A stretch of 44,437 bases of DNA. It comes from JAYODZ01 sp965660195. Lineage in GTDB: Bacteria > Pseudomonadota > Alphaproteobacteria > RS24. This document shows positions 7,757 through 15,660 of this stretch, in pieces. How positions within the stretch are numbered: the first letter of the stretch is position 1; each line of letters opens with the position of its first letter. A model generated the notes under the pieces. The model searched no databases, was not told the DNA's origin, and saw only the letters and a list, made by a program, of their open reading frames with translations. The position numbers were made by a program, and so were the translations under genes. The stretch is from positions 1-44,437 of the forward strand of contig CBFHZM010000005.1 in the NCBI GenBank assembly GCA_965660195.1, read 5' to 3'.

Positions 7757-8854
7757 TTAAACGTTAAATTTGAAGTGCAGGACGTCGCCGTCAGAGACCA
7801 GATATTCTTTGCCCTCTTGGCGTAATTTACCCGCCTCGCGGGCTCCAGCTTCGCCTTGACAGGCAATATAGTCATCATAGGCAATGGTCTCGGCCCTAAT
7901 GAAACCTCGCTCAAAATCTGTATGTATGACGGCCGCTGCGCGTGGTGCCAGCGTACCGCGCCGGATGGTCCACGCACGCGCTTCCTTCGGCCCGACGGTG
8001 AAATAGGTGATCAAGTCTAGCAAGCTATAACCACGATGAATTAGGCGGTTGAGGCCAGGCTCAGTAAGGTCGAGGCTTTGCAGGTATTCCAGCCGCTCGG
8101 TGTCATCGAGTTGGCCAAGCTCTTCCTCGATCCGCGCCGAAATAACGACAGTTTCAGCGCCCTGTTGTGCGGCCATTTCAGCGACACGTTGCGACTGGCT
8201 GTTGCCCGTTGCGGCGGAGCCTTCTTCCACATTGCAAACAAACAGTACTGGTTTTGAGGTGAGGAGCTGCAGGTTTTTATATTCTTGCTCGCGTCCTTTT
8301 GGAATATCGGCTTTGCGTGCCGGGCGGCCATCGCTGAGGCAGGCGAGGGCGAGTTCGACCAAATCCAGCTCTTCAAGGGCCGCTTTATCTTTTGTGGTAG
8401 CCTTTTTGCGTAACGATACGACGCGCTTTTCGAGGCTTTCGAGGTCTGCGAGCATGAGCTCTGTTTCGACCGTGGCGGCATCGGCTACAGGATCAATCCG
8501 CCCATCAACATGGGTGATGTCATTATCTTCAAAACAGCGCACCACATGTGCGATCGCATCGACTTCGCGGATATTGGCAAGAAACTGGTTTCCGAGGCCT
8601 TCGCCTTTTGAGGCACCGCGCACCAAACCAGCAATATCAACAAAGCTTAAGCGAGCGGGAATAATGCGGGCCGAAGACGCGATTGCCGCTAATCTATCAA
8701 GACGATCATCGGGAACAGGCACCTCACCAATATTTGGTTCGATGGTGCAAAAAGGAAAATTAGCGGCCTGCGCCGTCGCAGCGCGCGTCAAGGCGTTAAA
8801 CAAGGTCGACTTACCAACATTGGGAAGACCTACAATCCCACAGCGAAAGCCCAT
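7757..8854 (-). CDS. ychF: Redox-regulated ribosome-binding ATPase YchF (OLA1 family)
   Basis: A 365-residue Obg-family P-loop protein that binds ribosomes and prefers ATP over GTP. The P loop GLPNVGKST lies at residues 8-16 and DIAGLVRGASKGEGLGNQFL forms the G3/switch II region. The position of the guanine-specifying NKxD motif reads CNVEE, as expected for the ATP-preferring YchF/OLA1 branch. A central coiled-coil and a C-terminal TGS domain ending in LHFKFNV complete the standard architecture. The start codon abuts the pth stop codon with no gap, so pth and ychF are very probably co-translated, a gene pair common across bacteria. Confidence 0.96.
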   Translation of the reverse strand: MGFRCGIVGLPNVGKSTLFNALTRAATAQAANFPFCTIEPNIGEVPVPDDRLDRLAAIASSARIIPARLSFVDIAGLVRGASKGEGLGNQFLANIREVDAIAHVVRCFEDNDITHVDGRIDPVADAATVETELMLADLESLEKRVVSLRKKATTKDKAALEELDLVELALACLSDGRPARKADIPKGREQEYKNLQLLTSKPVLFVCNVEEGSAATGNSQSQRVAEMAAQQGAETVVISARIEEELGQLDDTERLEYLQSLDLTEPGLNRLIHRGYSLLDLITYFTVGPKEARAWTIRRGTLAPRAAAVIHTDFERGFIRAETIAYDDYIACQGEAGAREAGKLRQEGKEYLVSDGDVLHFKFNV

Positions 8855-9475
8855 TTAAATATCCTCTTCCTCTGATTTAGCGTTGTCAGCGGCCCATTTT
8901 TGCATGTCGAGGGCAACTTTGTTTTGGTAGCTGGCATCCTGGTCGTTGATCAGCAAGTTGATGTGTCTTGCCGTCGCTTGCAAGAAAGTGGGGAGCCATG
9001 TATCAGTGGCCGCGAAATCCCCCAAAACATAAGGTAAAACCTTGTCCTTGTGACCTGGATGGCCGATGCCAATGCGGGCGCGGCGATAATCATTGCCATT
9101 ATGCTCGGTGATTGAGCGCAAGCCGTTGTGGCCCGCAGCACCACCTCCAAGGCGAAGTCGTAACTTCCCTGGAGCAAGATCAAGCTCGTCATGGAAAATG
9201 ACGATATTAGCGAGATCGAGCTTTAAGAAATTGCGCGCTTCTGCAACGCTAATGCCGCTCCGGTTCATAAAGGTGTCCGGTTTTAGCAGCATGACCTTAC
9301 GTTCGCCGCAGAGCTGCTCCGAAAATTGACCATGAAATTTATTGCGATAGGCGGGAAAACCGAGCTGGTCGGCAATCCCATCTATCACCATAAAACCAAC
9401 ATTGTGTCTTTGGCGGGCATGTTTCGTTCCCGGATTGCCAAGCCCGATAAATAATAACGGAGCTTGTGCCGACAC
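8855..9475 (-). CDS. pth: Peptidyl-tRNA hydrolase
   Basis: A 206-residue cytosolic enzyme that cleaves peptidyl-tRNA dropped from stalled ribosomes. Catalytic H24 lies in RQRHNVGF, D96 in FHDELDL, and the substrate-contact asparagines N14, N71 and N117 are in their usual places (E. coli N10, N68 and N114). The sequence GLGNPG at residues 11-16 is the family hallmark. It follows rplY after eight bases and directly abuts ychF, giving an rplY-pth-ychF order that groups translation-associated genes. The C-terminal extension of about 15 acidic residues is longer than in E. coli and common in alphaproteobacteria. Confidence 0.96.
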   Translation of the reverse strand: MSAQAPLLFIGLGNPGTKHARQRHNVGFMVIDGIADQLGFPAYRNKFHGQFSEQLCGERKVMLLKPDTFMNRSGISVAEARNFLKLDLANIVIFHDELDLAPGKLRLRLGGGAAGHNGLRSITEHNGNDYRRARIGIGHPGHKDKVLPYVLGDFAATDTWLPTFLQATARHINLLINDQDASYQNKVALDMQKWAADNAKSEEEDI

Positions 9476-9483
9476 AATCTAGC

Positions 9484-10122
9484 CTATTCTTCGCCTTCGC
9501 TCTCGGCTTCACCGTCTTCATCTTCAGCGCCTTCGCTCTCGGCTTCGCTCTTGAGGCCAGCAGGGGCTGCGATTGTAGCGATAGTAAAGTCACGGTCTTG
9601 GATAACGGGTGTCACGCCTTCGGGCAATGTAACCGATGAGATGTGAATGCTATCACCGAGTTCGGTTCCCGTAAGGTCGATCGTGATCGAATCTGGGATC
9701 GCATCGGCCGGGCAACTCAATTCGACGCTGTAGCGAACGACGTTCAAAACGCCACCGCGCTTAATGCCAGGTGAGGCTTCATCATTGATGAAGTGTACAC
9801 TGACCTCAACGGCGATGGTTGCACCCTTACCAAGGCGCAAGAAATCGGCATGCAAAATAACATCCGTCACAGGGTGCAGCTGCAAATCACGAGCGATGGC
9901 GCGGTGATTTGTGCCATCGACTTCAATATCCAAAAGTGTGCTCAACGCACGACCTGAGTTGTAAAGCCGCTTAAGTTGTCCCTGTGCAATTGCGAGCCCG
10001 AGAGGATCTTTCTTATCACCATATAAAACGGCTGGAATTTTTCCTTCACGACGCAATGCACGAGCGACCCCCTTACCGACCCGTTCCCGCGATTCTGCGG
10101 TTAATTTTACGATATCTGCCAT
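9484..10122 (-). CDS. rplY: Large-subunit ribosomal protein bL25 (CTC form)
   Basis: A 212-residue 5S-rRNA-binding protein of the 50S subunit with the two-domain CTC architecture: an N-terminal L25 domain (about residues 4-92, with LRREGKIPAVLYG) and a C-terminal beta domain (about 95-190), then a strongly acidic Glu/Asp/Ser tail. I placed the start at the ATG at 10122 (MADIVKL) because GGAG stands seven bases upstream; an upstream ATG at 10152 would add ten residues without such a site. A promoter with optimal spacing lies about 90 bases upstream. pth follows after eight bases. Confidence 0.94.
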   Translation of the reverse strand: MADIVKLTAESRERVGKGVARALRREGKIPAVLYGDKKDPLGLAIAQGQLKRLYNSGRALSTLLDIEVDGTNHRAIARDLQLHPVTDVILHADFLRLGKGATIAVEVSVHFINDEASPGIKRGGVLNVVRYSVELSCPADAIPDSITIDLTGTELGDSIHISSVTLPEGVTPVIQDRDFTIATIAAPAGLKSEAESEGAEDEDGEAESEGEE

Positions 10123-10207
10123 TGTTAACTCCACGTTTGACAGGACCGTCATGCCCTATGCATGACAGGCGTGCTTTCCTCCAAGGGTGTAAAGACAACG
10201 CAGGCGG

Positions 10208-10236
10208 TTTATAGCCGCGTCAGGGACAAAACTCAA
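10208..10236 (-). promoter_or_regulatory. Candidate promoter of rplY-pth-ychF
   Basis: On the minus strand TTGAGT (10236-10231) and TATAAA (10213-10208) are separated by exactly 17 bases. Start of transcription is expected near 10201, about 80 bases before the rplY ATG. This suggests the block rplY-pth-ychF can be transcribed independently of prs. Confidence 0.5.
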
Positions 10237-10254
10237 TACAAAAGGCAGAAAATC

Positions 10255-11187
10255 CTAGTCAAACAAGCTGGAGACAGAGTTTTCGTCGGCTGTCCGCCGT
10301 ATCGCCTCGCCGATCAAGTCAGCAACTGTAATGATTTGAAATTTATCCGAGGAAAGCATTTCATCCCGTGGCAAAATTGTATCTGTGACCAGCAGGTGCT
10401 CGAGTTTCGACGCATTGACGCGCTCGATAGCGGCCCCCGATAAAACACCGTGCGTGACATAGGCAGAAACAGAGGATGCACCAGCCTCGATCAAGGCGGC
10501 AGCGGCATTACATAAGGTGCCCGCACTGTCCACAATGTCGTCGACTAGCAAGCAGTCGCGGCCATCAACATCACCAATAATATTCATAACTTCGCTCACA
10601 CCAGCGCTTTCACGGCGCTTATCAACGATTGCCAGATCTGCGCCAATTCGGTTGCCAAGGGCGCGGGTGCGCACCACGCCGCCAACGTCGGGCGAAACCA
10701 CCATTAGATCACGGCTTTTAAAGCGGGTTTGGATATCATTGGTAAAGACCGGCGCGGCATAGAGATTATCCGTCGGAATATCGAAAAAGCCTTGTATTTG
10801 ACCAGCATGCAGGTCAATCGTCAAAACCCGGTCGGCGCCAGCAGCTTCGATCAAATTGGCAACCAATTTAGCTGAAATCGGGGTGCGTGGCCCGGGTTTA
10901 CGATCCTGGCGAGCATATCCGAAATACGGCAGAACCGCAGTGATCCGCCGTGCCGAGGCGCGGCGCAGCGCGTCGATCAGGATCAAGACTTCCATCAGAT
11001 GGTCATTGGCCGGAAAAGACGTGGACTGAATGATAAAAACGTCTTCGCCGCGCATATTCTCTTGGATCTCAACAAAAACTTCCATATCTGCGAAACGCTT
11101 AACAACGCATTTGGACAGCGGAACATTGAGATAAGAGGAGATGGCTTCTGCTAGGGGAAGATTGCTATTACCGGCGATCAACTTCAT
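10255..11187 (-). CDS. prs: Ribose-phosphate pyrophosphokinase (PRPP synthetase)
   Basis: A 310-residue class I enzyme that makes PRPP from ribose 5-phosphate and ATP, feeding purine, pyrimidine, histidine, tryptophan and NAD synthesis. Motifs seen are FVEIQENMRGEDVFIIQ near the N-terminus (ATP/regulatory site), the flexible loop YARQDRK, the divalent-cation motif DLHAGQIQGFF, and the PRPP-binding signature DCLLVDDIVDSAGTL. AAGGAG lies upstream of the ATG at 11187. It sits 82 bases after pgeF (another nucleotide-metabolism gene) and before rplY. Length is typical (310-320). Confidence 0.97.
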   Translation of the reverse strand: MKLIAGNSNLPLAEAISSYLNVPLSKCVVKRFADMEVFVEIQENMRGEDVFIIQSTSFPANDHLMEVLILIDALRRASARRITAVLPYFGYARQDRKPGPRTPISAKLVANLIEAAGADRVLTIDLHAGQIQGFFDIPTDNLYAAPVFTNDIQTRFKSRDLMVVSPDVGGVVRTRALGNRIGADLAIVDKRRESAGVSEVMNIIGDVDGRDCLLVDDIVDSAGTLCNAAAALIEAGASSVSAYVTHGVLSGAAIERVNASKLEHLLVTDTILPRDEMLSSDKFQIITVADLIGEAIRRTADENSVSSLFD

Positions 11188-11269
11188 GGGACGTCTCCTT
11201 CATAGATTTGAAATAACAAAGCCATAAGATTCGCGCAAATGGGGACTGAGAGTTTTCCCCACAAGAGTT

Positions 11270-12040
11270 TTAGCACCGAATAAAAGAGCCCTGCCGACCG
11301 TAATCAGTCATCGCTTCATGCGTGTTGCGGCGGTAGGAGAAAAACTGGGTGCGATCCACATAGGTGCATAAGCCAATCCATTCTGCTGCCACGCCGCAGT
11401 TGGTGAGCCGTGCAAGGCAGAAATGTGGCAGGTCGAAATGCCAGTTTTGGGTTCTCGGGTGCCGCGAGAAGAATTGTGCCGCGTCTGCATCATGCTCACA
11501 AAAAGAGGCATAAAACTCCTCGCCGACCTCATAAGCTTGCTGGCTGATGCAGGGGCCTACGACCGCTTTGATGTGATCTCGTTGTGCGCCAGCTTGGCAC
11601 ATGGTTTCGACAGTGGCCTCGATTACACCCCCGCGGGCGCCGCGCCAGCCAGCATGGGCAGCCCCGACAACCCTATTTTGGGGGTCGGCAAATAAGATCG
11701 GCGCGCAATCAGCTGTTAATATCCCGATGGCGAGGTTGGGCTCGCGCGTCACCAAGGCGTCGACCTTGATCTCGCCTCGGTCAATGGCTGCGGCATTGTC
11801 TTTGGTCACGAGCACACAATCAGAACTGTGGACTTGGTAGGGCGTGAGCAGTCGATCGGCGCCGAGCGCGGTCTGTACCAAATCGCGATTGCGAGCGATG
11901 TGCTCAGGCCTGTCTTGTGATCCGCGTCCCAGATTAAGGGCGTCATAAATCCCGGTTGAGACGCCGCCGCGCCGTGTGCAAAAGCCATGGGTCAGCGCGG
12001 CCAATGCGGGGGACTGCAAAAGAGTGGGCTGGGATGTCAT
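11270..12040 (-). CDS. pgeF: Purine nucleoside phosphorylase YfiH/PgeF (multicopper-polyphenol-oxidase-like fold)
   Basis: A 256-residue member of the YfiH/LACC1 family. Characterised members phosphorolyse or deaminate purine nucleosides, and E. coli PgeF (YfiH) edits mis-incorporated L-Ser in peptidoglycan. The conserved metal/catalytic residues are in TADCAPI, GAAHAGWRGA and GPCIS. The N-terminal stretch HGFCTRRGGVS is also a family hallmark. It lies three bases after the MidA-like gene in an lgt-midA-pgeF run, a conserved order in Alphaproteobacteria. Which of the two described activities dominates here cannot be told. Confidence 0.92.
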   Translation of the reverse strand: MTSQPTLLQSPALAALTHGFCTRRGGVSTGIYDALNLGRGSQDRPEHIARNRDLVQTALGADRLLTPYQVHSSDCVLVTKDNAAAIDRGEIKVDALVTREPNLAIGILTADCAPILFADPQNRVVGAAHAGWRGARGGVIEATVETMCQAGAQRDHIKAVVGPCISQQAYEVGEEFYASFCEHDADAAQFFSRHPRTQNWHFDLPHFCLARLTNCGVAAEWIGLCTYVDRTQFFSYRRNTHEAMTDYGRQGSFIRC

Positions 12041-12043
12041 GGT

Positions 12044-13105
12044 TTAAAACCCTTCAGGTATTGGAAAGCCTTGGCTTGTGACGCAAAACACCTTGAACAG
12101 CCGTCCCATTTGGTCGGGGCCGATGAGGCGATCACAACTGGTTTGAATATCGCCTGCCATATGCGGGTTTGCTGCGGCGAGCGCGGTGGCGCGCTCGATA
12201 ACGCCGAGTTTGGTCAGGAAGGTGCCCTGTTGGACAATGCGATGCACCACGCCACCAGCCGCTTTTGCGGTTGCGGCGAGGGCGTGAAAATTGACATGTG
12301 TTGTTAAATCACTCTCGCCGATATTGCTTAGCGGCGAGGTAAAGTGATGCGCCTGCATGGCTTGCAAGCTATCGCCCTGACCGGTCGTGCTATAGCCGTA
12401 ATCGATCGCTAAGAGGGCACCACCCGTTTGGCATAAGCGCGTAGTGATACTCTCTAAGATGGTGTGGGCGGCTGGACTGAACTCATATATCTCGCCGGTT
12501 TCAATATGTGCGTGATCTCCGGGGGGCGCGTCACAGGGGCGATCGCTATAGACAAGCTCTTCGCCTTCCAGTGCGATAAAGCGCTCGCACCAGCTGTCTT
12601 GCATACGGCGGAACTGCCGTATTGGCAGGGCGTCGAAAAATTCGTTGGCGATGATTATGGCGGGCGCGTCTTGCGGCACGCTATCGAGGCTTGCATGCAG
12701 CTTGGCCTCTGGAGTGGCCTGTTTTTGTATAGCGCGTAGCTTCGGGCTCATATCGACCAAATGGCACGGCAGGGTCTGGCTCAGCGCAAACTTTGCGAAG
12801 ACGCGCCGCATATCGGCCGCCAGCGTGCCGCGCCCGGGGCCGAGTTCGATGTGAAGCATTTTCTCAAGCTGGCCGGCCTTTTGCCACAGATCGACGCACC
12901 AGATGGCAAGCAACTCGCCAAAAATTTGCGACACCTCGGGGGCGGTGATGAAATCGCCGCCTTCCGACGTTGGGCGACCAAAGGGGTCGCGTTGCATGTA
13001 ATAACCAAATTCGGAGTCACTTAGAGCGATTTCCATAAAGGCGTCGAGGCGGAGTGGGCCGGCGGTTTTAATTTGCTCTCGGATTTTATGATCGAGCGGC
13101 GTCAT
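12044..13105 (-). CDS. MidA/NDUFAF7-like SAM-dependent protein methyltransferase
   Basis: A 353-residue class I methyltransferase of the DUF185 (Methyltransf_28) family. Its mitochondrial relative NDUFAF7/MidA methylates an arginine of the NDUFS2 subunit of complex I. The SAM-binding motif HIELGPGRGTLAADM is at about residues 88-102, and the family blocks GDFITAPEVSQIFGELLA and ANEFFDALPIRQF are present. Its start overlaps the lgt stop as ATGA, so it is translationally coupled to lgt. A role in complex I assembly is an inference from the mitochondrial homologue; no nuo genes are in the window. Confidence 0.9.
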   Translation of the reverse strand: MTPLDHKIREQIKTAGPLRLDAFMEIALSDSEFGYYMQRDPFGRPTSEGGDFITAPEVSQIFGELLAIWCVDLWQKAGQLEKMLHIELGPGRGTLAADMRRVFAKFALSQTLPCHLVDMSPKLRAIQKQATPEAKLHASLDSVPQDAPAIIIANEFFDALPIRQFRRMQDSWCERFIALEGEELVYSDRPCDAPPGDHAHIETGEIYEFSPAAHTILESITTRLCQTGGALLAIDYGYSTTGQGDSLQAMQAHHFTSPLSNIGESDLTTHVNFHALAATAKAAGGVVHRIVQQGTFLTKLGVIERATALAAANPHMAGDIQTSCDRLIGPDQMGRLFKVFCVTSQGFPIPEGF

Positions 13106-13905
13106 GCGGATCCGGGCTTACGGCTGTGCCAGATGAAAAACATGCCCACTAAGATCAGCGGCAAAGAGAGACTTTGGCCCATGGTGAGGCCGAAAGAGAG
13201 TGTGCCGAGATGACCGTCAGGTTCGCGGGCGTATTCGACGATAAAACGGGCCACACCATAACCCACCGCGAATGTGCCAGAGACGAGGCCGGGTCGCTTA
13301 AGAGCTTGGCGAAAGAAAACCATGTAAGAGAGGATGATGAATAAAACGAGCCCTTCGAGTGTCGCCTCGTAAAGTTGCGAGGGATGGCGCGGCAAGGGTC
13401 CAGCATTTGGGAAAATGATCCCCCAAGGCATATCAGTGGGGCGGCCCCAGAGCTCAGCATTGATAAAATTTGCGATGCGCCCGAGAAATAGCCCGACAGG
13501 AGTGCTCGCTGCCATAACATCGAGCCAAGACCAAAAGGCAATATTGCGCCGCCTAACGAATAAAAAACCAGCGAGGACGGCGCCTAAAAATCCGCCATGG
13601 AACGACATGCCGCCTTTCCAAACCGCATAAATTTCATACGGATTGGCAAAATAATAAGACGGGTTGTAAAATAAAACGTAACCGAGCCGCCCACCGATGA
13701 TGATGCCAAAGGTGACGAAAGGTATAAAGTCATCCACATCGAGTTTTGTGTAGGGACTCTGCTTGTCCCAGAGCTGAGGGCGATTTGCCAGCGCTATCAA
13801 ATAGCGCCAGCTAAATAGAATGCCGACCAGATAAGCCATCGAATACCAGCGGATCGCGAAGGGGCCGATCTGAAATATCACCTCGTTAAATTCGGGAAAG
13901 GGCAT
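13102..13905 (-). CDS. lgt: Prolipoprotein diacylglyceryl transferase
   Basis: A 267-residue inner-membrane enzyme that transfers diacylglycerol from phosphatidylglycerol to the lipobox cysteine of prolipoproteins. The Lgt signature is present as LGRIANFINAELWGRPTDMPWG (catalytic Arg region), and the H-containing HGGFLGAV motif and RHPSQLYEA follow the expected order. Seven transmembrane segments can be drawn. It is the first gene of the lgt-midA-pgeF run, divergent from the ubiK-like gene with 63 bases between the two start codons. Confidence 0.96.
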   Translation of the reverse strand: MPFPEFNEVIFQIGPFAIRWYSMAYLVGILFSWRYLIALANRPQLWDKQSPYTKLDVDDFIPFVTFGIIIGGRLGYVLFYNPSYYFANPYEIYAVWKGGMSFHGGFLGAVLAGFLFVRRRNIAFWSWLDVMAASTPVGLFLGRIANFINAELWGRPTDMPWGIIFPNAGPLPRHPSQLYEATLEGLVLFIILSYMVFFRQALKRPGLVSGTFAVGYGVARFIVEYAREPDGHLGTLSFGLTMGQSLSLPLILVGMFFIWHSRKPGSA

Positions 13906-13968
13906 GGCAATACCTATGTTTGCGTCTTATGTCTTGATCTATAGCATAGGCTGATGCAGTGTGGGACT

Positions 13969-14178
13969 ATGAGTAGTGCAAAAACCAAATTAATCGATGA
14001 TCTGGCCAGTGTGCTGGGTGGCGCGAACGCCACAGCGCAGGCGTTGCGCGATGAGATTGAACATGTCTTGCGTGCCCGTATTGATAAAATTCTTAACGAA
14101 CATGGTGTGGTCACGCGCGATGAATTTGAGGCGTTGCGCGATGTCGTGATGCAAATGCGTCAGGATAAAGACGCATAA
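13969..14178 (+). CDS. UbiK/BMFP-family accessory factor
   Basis: A 69-residue protein of the BMFP/UbiK (YqiC) family. In gammaproteobacteria UbiK binds UbiJ and helps ubiquinone synthesis under oxic conditions; the Brucella homologue BMFP is a trimeric coiled-coil with membrane-fusing activity in vitro. The sequence shows an N-terminal amphipathic part and a C-terminal heptad-rich helix ending in VVTRDEFEALRDVVMQMR, the family hallmark. I took the ATG at 13969 (MSSAK); another in frame at 13954 would add five residues. The ubiquinone link would fit with the neighbouring respiratory genes, but this is inference. Confidence 0.8.
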   Translation: MSSAKTKLIDDLASVLGGANATAQALRDEIEHVLRARIDKILNEHGVVTRDEFEALRDVVMQMRQDKDA

Positions 14179-14350
14179 GCGCGCAATTTTTTGCGTCAAT
14201 TTGATTCGTTGGTCTTTACCCACTGATTCCTCCCCGATTCCCACAGGGCAAGGCCGATAAATTTCTTTGTCGTCCAATATGAATCAGTCACTGTCGAAGC
14301 ATGAAGCAACACGTATGCTCCACATGCGTCGAACAGAGAGGCTTTTCTTC

Positions 14351-14848
14351 ATGCAAACAGCGTTGGCCGATGATGTAACGATCGAGCACCCGATTGATTT
14401 GTTTGAGACGCTAGCGGCGCATCGCGAATGGCCGTGCGAGCGCGGCACCGAAGATGATTTGAATTTGTGCCTCTCGGGCAGCTATTGCGATTATCACATT
14501 GCGATTAGCTGGCGGCCAGATCTTGGCGGGCTGCATCTCGCTTGCGTGTTCGATACGCGGGTGCCTGCAACCAAGCGCGCCGAGGTTCATGAGTTATTGG
14601 CGTTGATTAATGAACAATTATGGCTAGGCCATTTTGATATCTGGTCTTCTGACGGAGCATTATTGTTCCGAACGACTGTTTTGGTTAGCCATGGGACGCT
14701 CTCAGAGCAGCAGGGCGATGATTTGATTGAGCACGCAATTGAAACCTGCGAACGCTTTTTCCCGGCTTTTCAGTATTTGATGTGGGCGGGCTATAGCCCC
14801 CGCGAAGCTTTGCGGGGAAGTTTGTTCGAAACCAGCGGCGATGCCTGA
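14351..14848 (+). CDS. YbjN domain-containing protein
   Basis: A protein of about 165 residues of the YbjN family, which has a type III secretion chaperone-like fold. Conserved blocks are NPID-like HPIDLFETLAAHREWP, then SYCDYHIAISW, ELLALINEQLWLGHFDIW and ACERFYPAFQ-like CERFFPAFQYLMWAGYSP. I chose the ATG at 14351 because AGAGAGG (14335-14341) precedes it and the family begins close to the HPID block. Longer starts at 14279 (ATG) and 14267 (TTG) are possible but lack a Shine-Dalgarno. The stop overlaps the proC start by eight bases. The function in Alphaproteobacteria is not established. Confidence 0.82.
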   Translation: MQTALADDVTIEHPIDLFETLAAHREWPCERGTEDDLNLCLSGSYCDYHIAISWRPDLGGLHLACVFDTRVPATKRAEVHELLALINEQLWLGHFDIWSSDGALLFRTTVLVSHGTLSEQQGDDLIEHAIETCERFFPAFQYLMWAGYSPREALRGSLFETSGDA

Positions 14849-15656
14849 TTTAGCGACCCTTTTGCCATCAAGCAGCAAACTTATGCTGGTGGGCGCTGGT
14901 AAAATGGGTTCGGCTTTACTCGATGGGTGGCTAACAGCTGGCTTGCCACCGCATCAAGTATCGGTTTTGGAACCGCAGCCCTCGGCGCATCTGGCGTCGC
15001 TGGGTGTGCATGTCAATCCAAGCGCCGCGCCGCATGCGATTATCGTCTTAGCAGTCAAGCCGCAGCTGATAGATGATGTGGCACCCAGTCTAGCGTCGTT
15101 TATCGCTCCAGACACCATCGTCGTGTCCTTGATGGCTGGCATTAAGCTCGCCCGACTGCAAACCAGCTGCATTGGTGCTGGCGCTTATATTCGAACAATG
15201 CCCAACACGCCGGCTGCCATTGGCCGCGGGATCACGGCTCTGTGCTGTGATGCGGCGGTTGAAAATGACGCGCGACAGGCAGCTGAGAGTTTGATGCAAG
15301 CGGTTGGGGCAACGGTTTGGCTCGATGACGAGGCGCATATGGATGCAGTTACAGCCTTGAGCGGGTCTGGACCTGCTTATGTGTTTCACCTCGTCGAGGC
15401 GATGGCGCAAGCTGGCGAAGAAATCGGGTTGGCGCCGTCGGTTGCTTTACAATTAGCACGCCAAACGGTTGCTGGTGCCGGCGCTATGTTAGCCGCTGCA
15501 CCCGAGAGCGCCGCGCAGTTGCGTGAGAATGTGACCTCCAAAGGTGGTACCACGGCGGCTGGCCTGGCAGTTCTCATGCACGAACAATCTGGCCTTACGG
15601 AACTGATGCGGCACGTTCTTATCGCCGCCCGCAATCGATCGCAAGAATTGGGCTAA
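14841..15656 (+). CDS. proC: Pyrroline-5-carboxylate reductase
   Basis: A 271-residue NAD(P)H-dependent enzyme that makes L-proline from 1-pyrroline-5-carboxylate. The Rossmann motif VGAGKMG is at residues 17-23, and the C-terminal signature LSGSGPAYVFHLVEAM, part of the dimer/active site, is complete. NVTSKGGTTAAGL near the end is also typical. The start overlaps the YbjN-family gene by eight bases, a pairing often seen in Alphaproteobacteria. Length is normal (about 270). It is convergent with the histidine kinase gene; only four bases separate the two stops. Confidence 0.96.
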   Translation: MPDLATLLPSSSKLMLVGAGKMGSALLDGWLTAGLPPHQVSVLEPQPSAHLASLGVHVNPSAAPHAIIVLAVKPQLIDDVAPSLASFIAPDTIVVSLMAGIKLARLQTSCIGAGAYIRTMPNTPAAIGRGITALCCDAAVENDARQAAESLMQAVGATVWLDDEAHMDAVTALSGSGPAYVFHLVEAMAQAGEEIGLAPSVALQLARQTVAGAGAMLAAAPESAAQLRENVTSKGGTTAAGLAVLMHEQSGLTELMRHVLIAARNRSQELG

Positions 15657-15660
15657 CCCG

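Noticed and set aside
8049..8858. Long open frame (269 codons) on the plus strand opposite ychF
   Set aside because: It is rich in Ser, Arg and Ala from reversed codons and has no family features; ychF on the other strand is certain.
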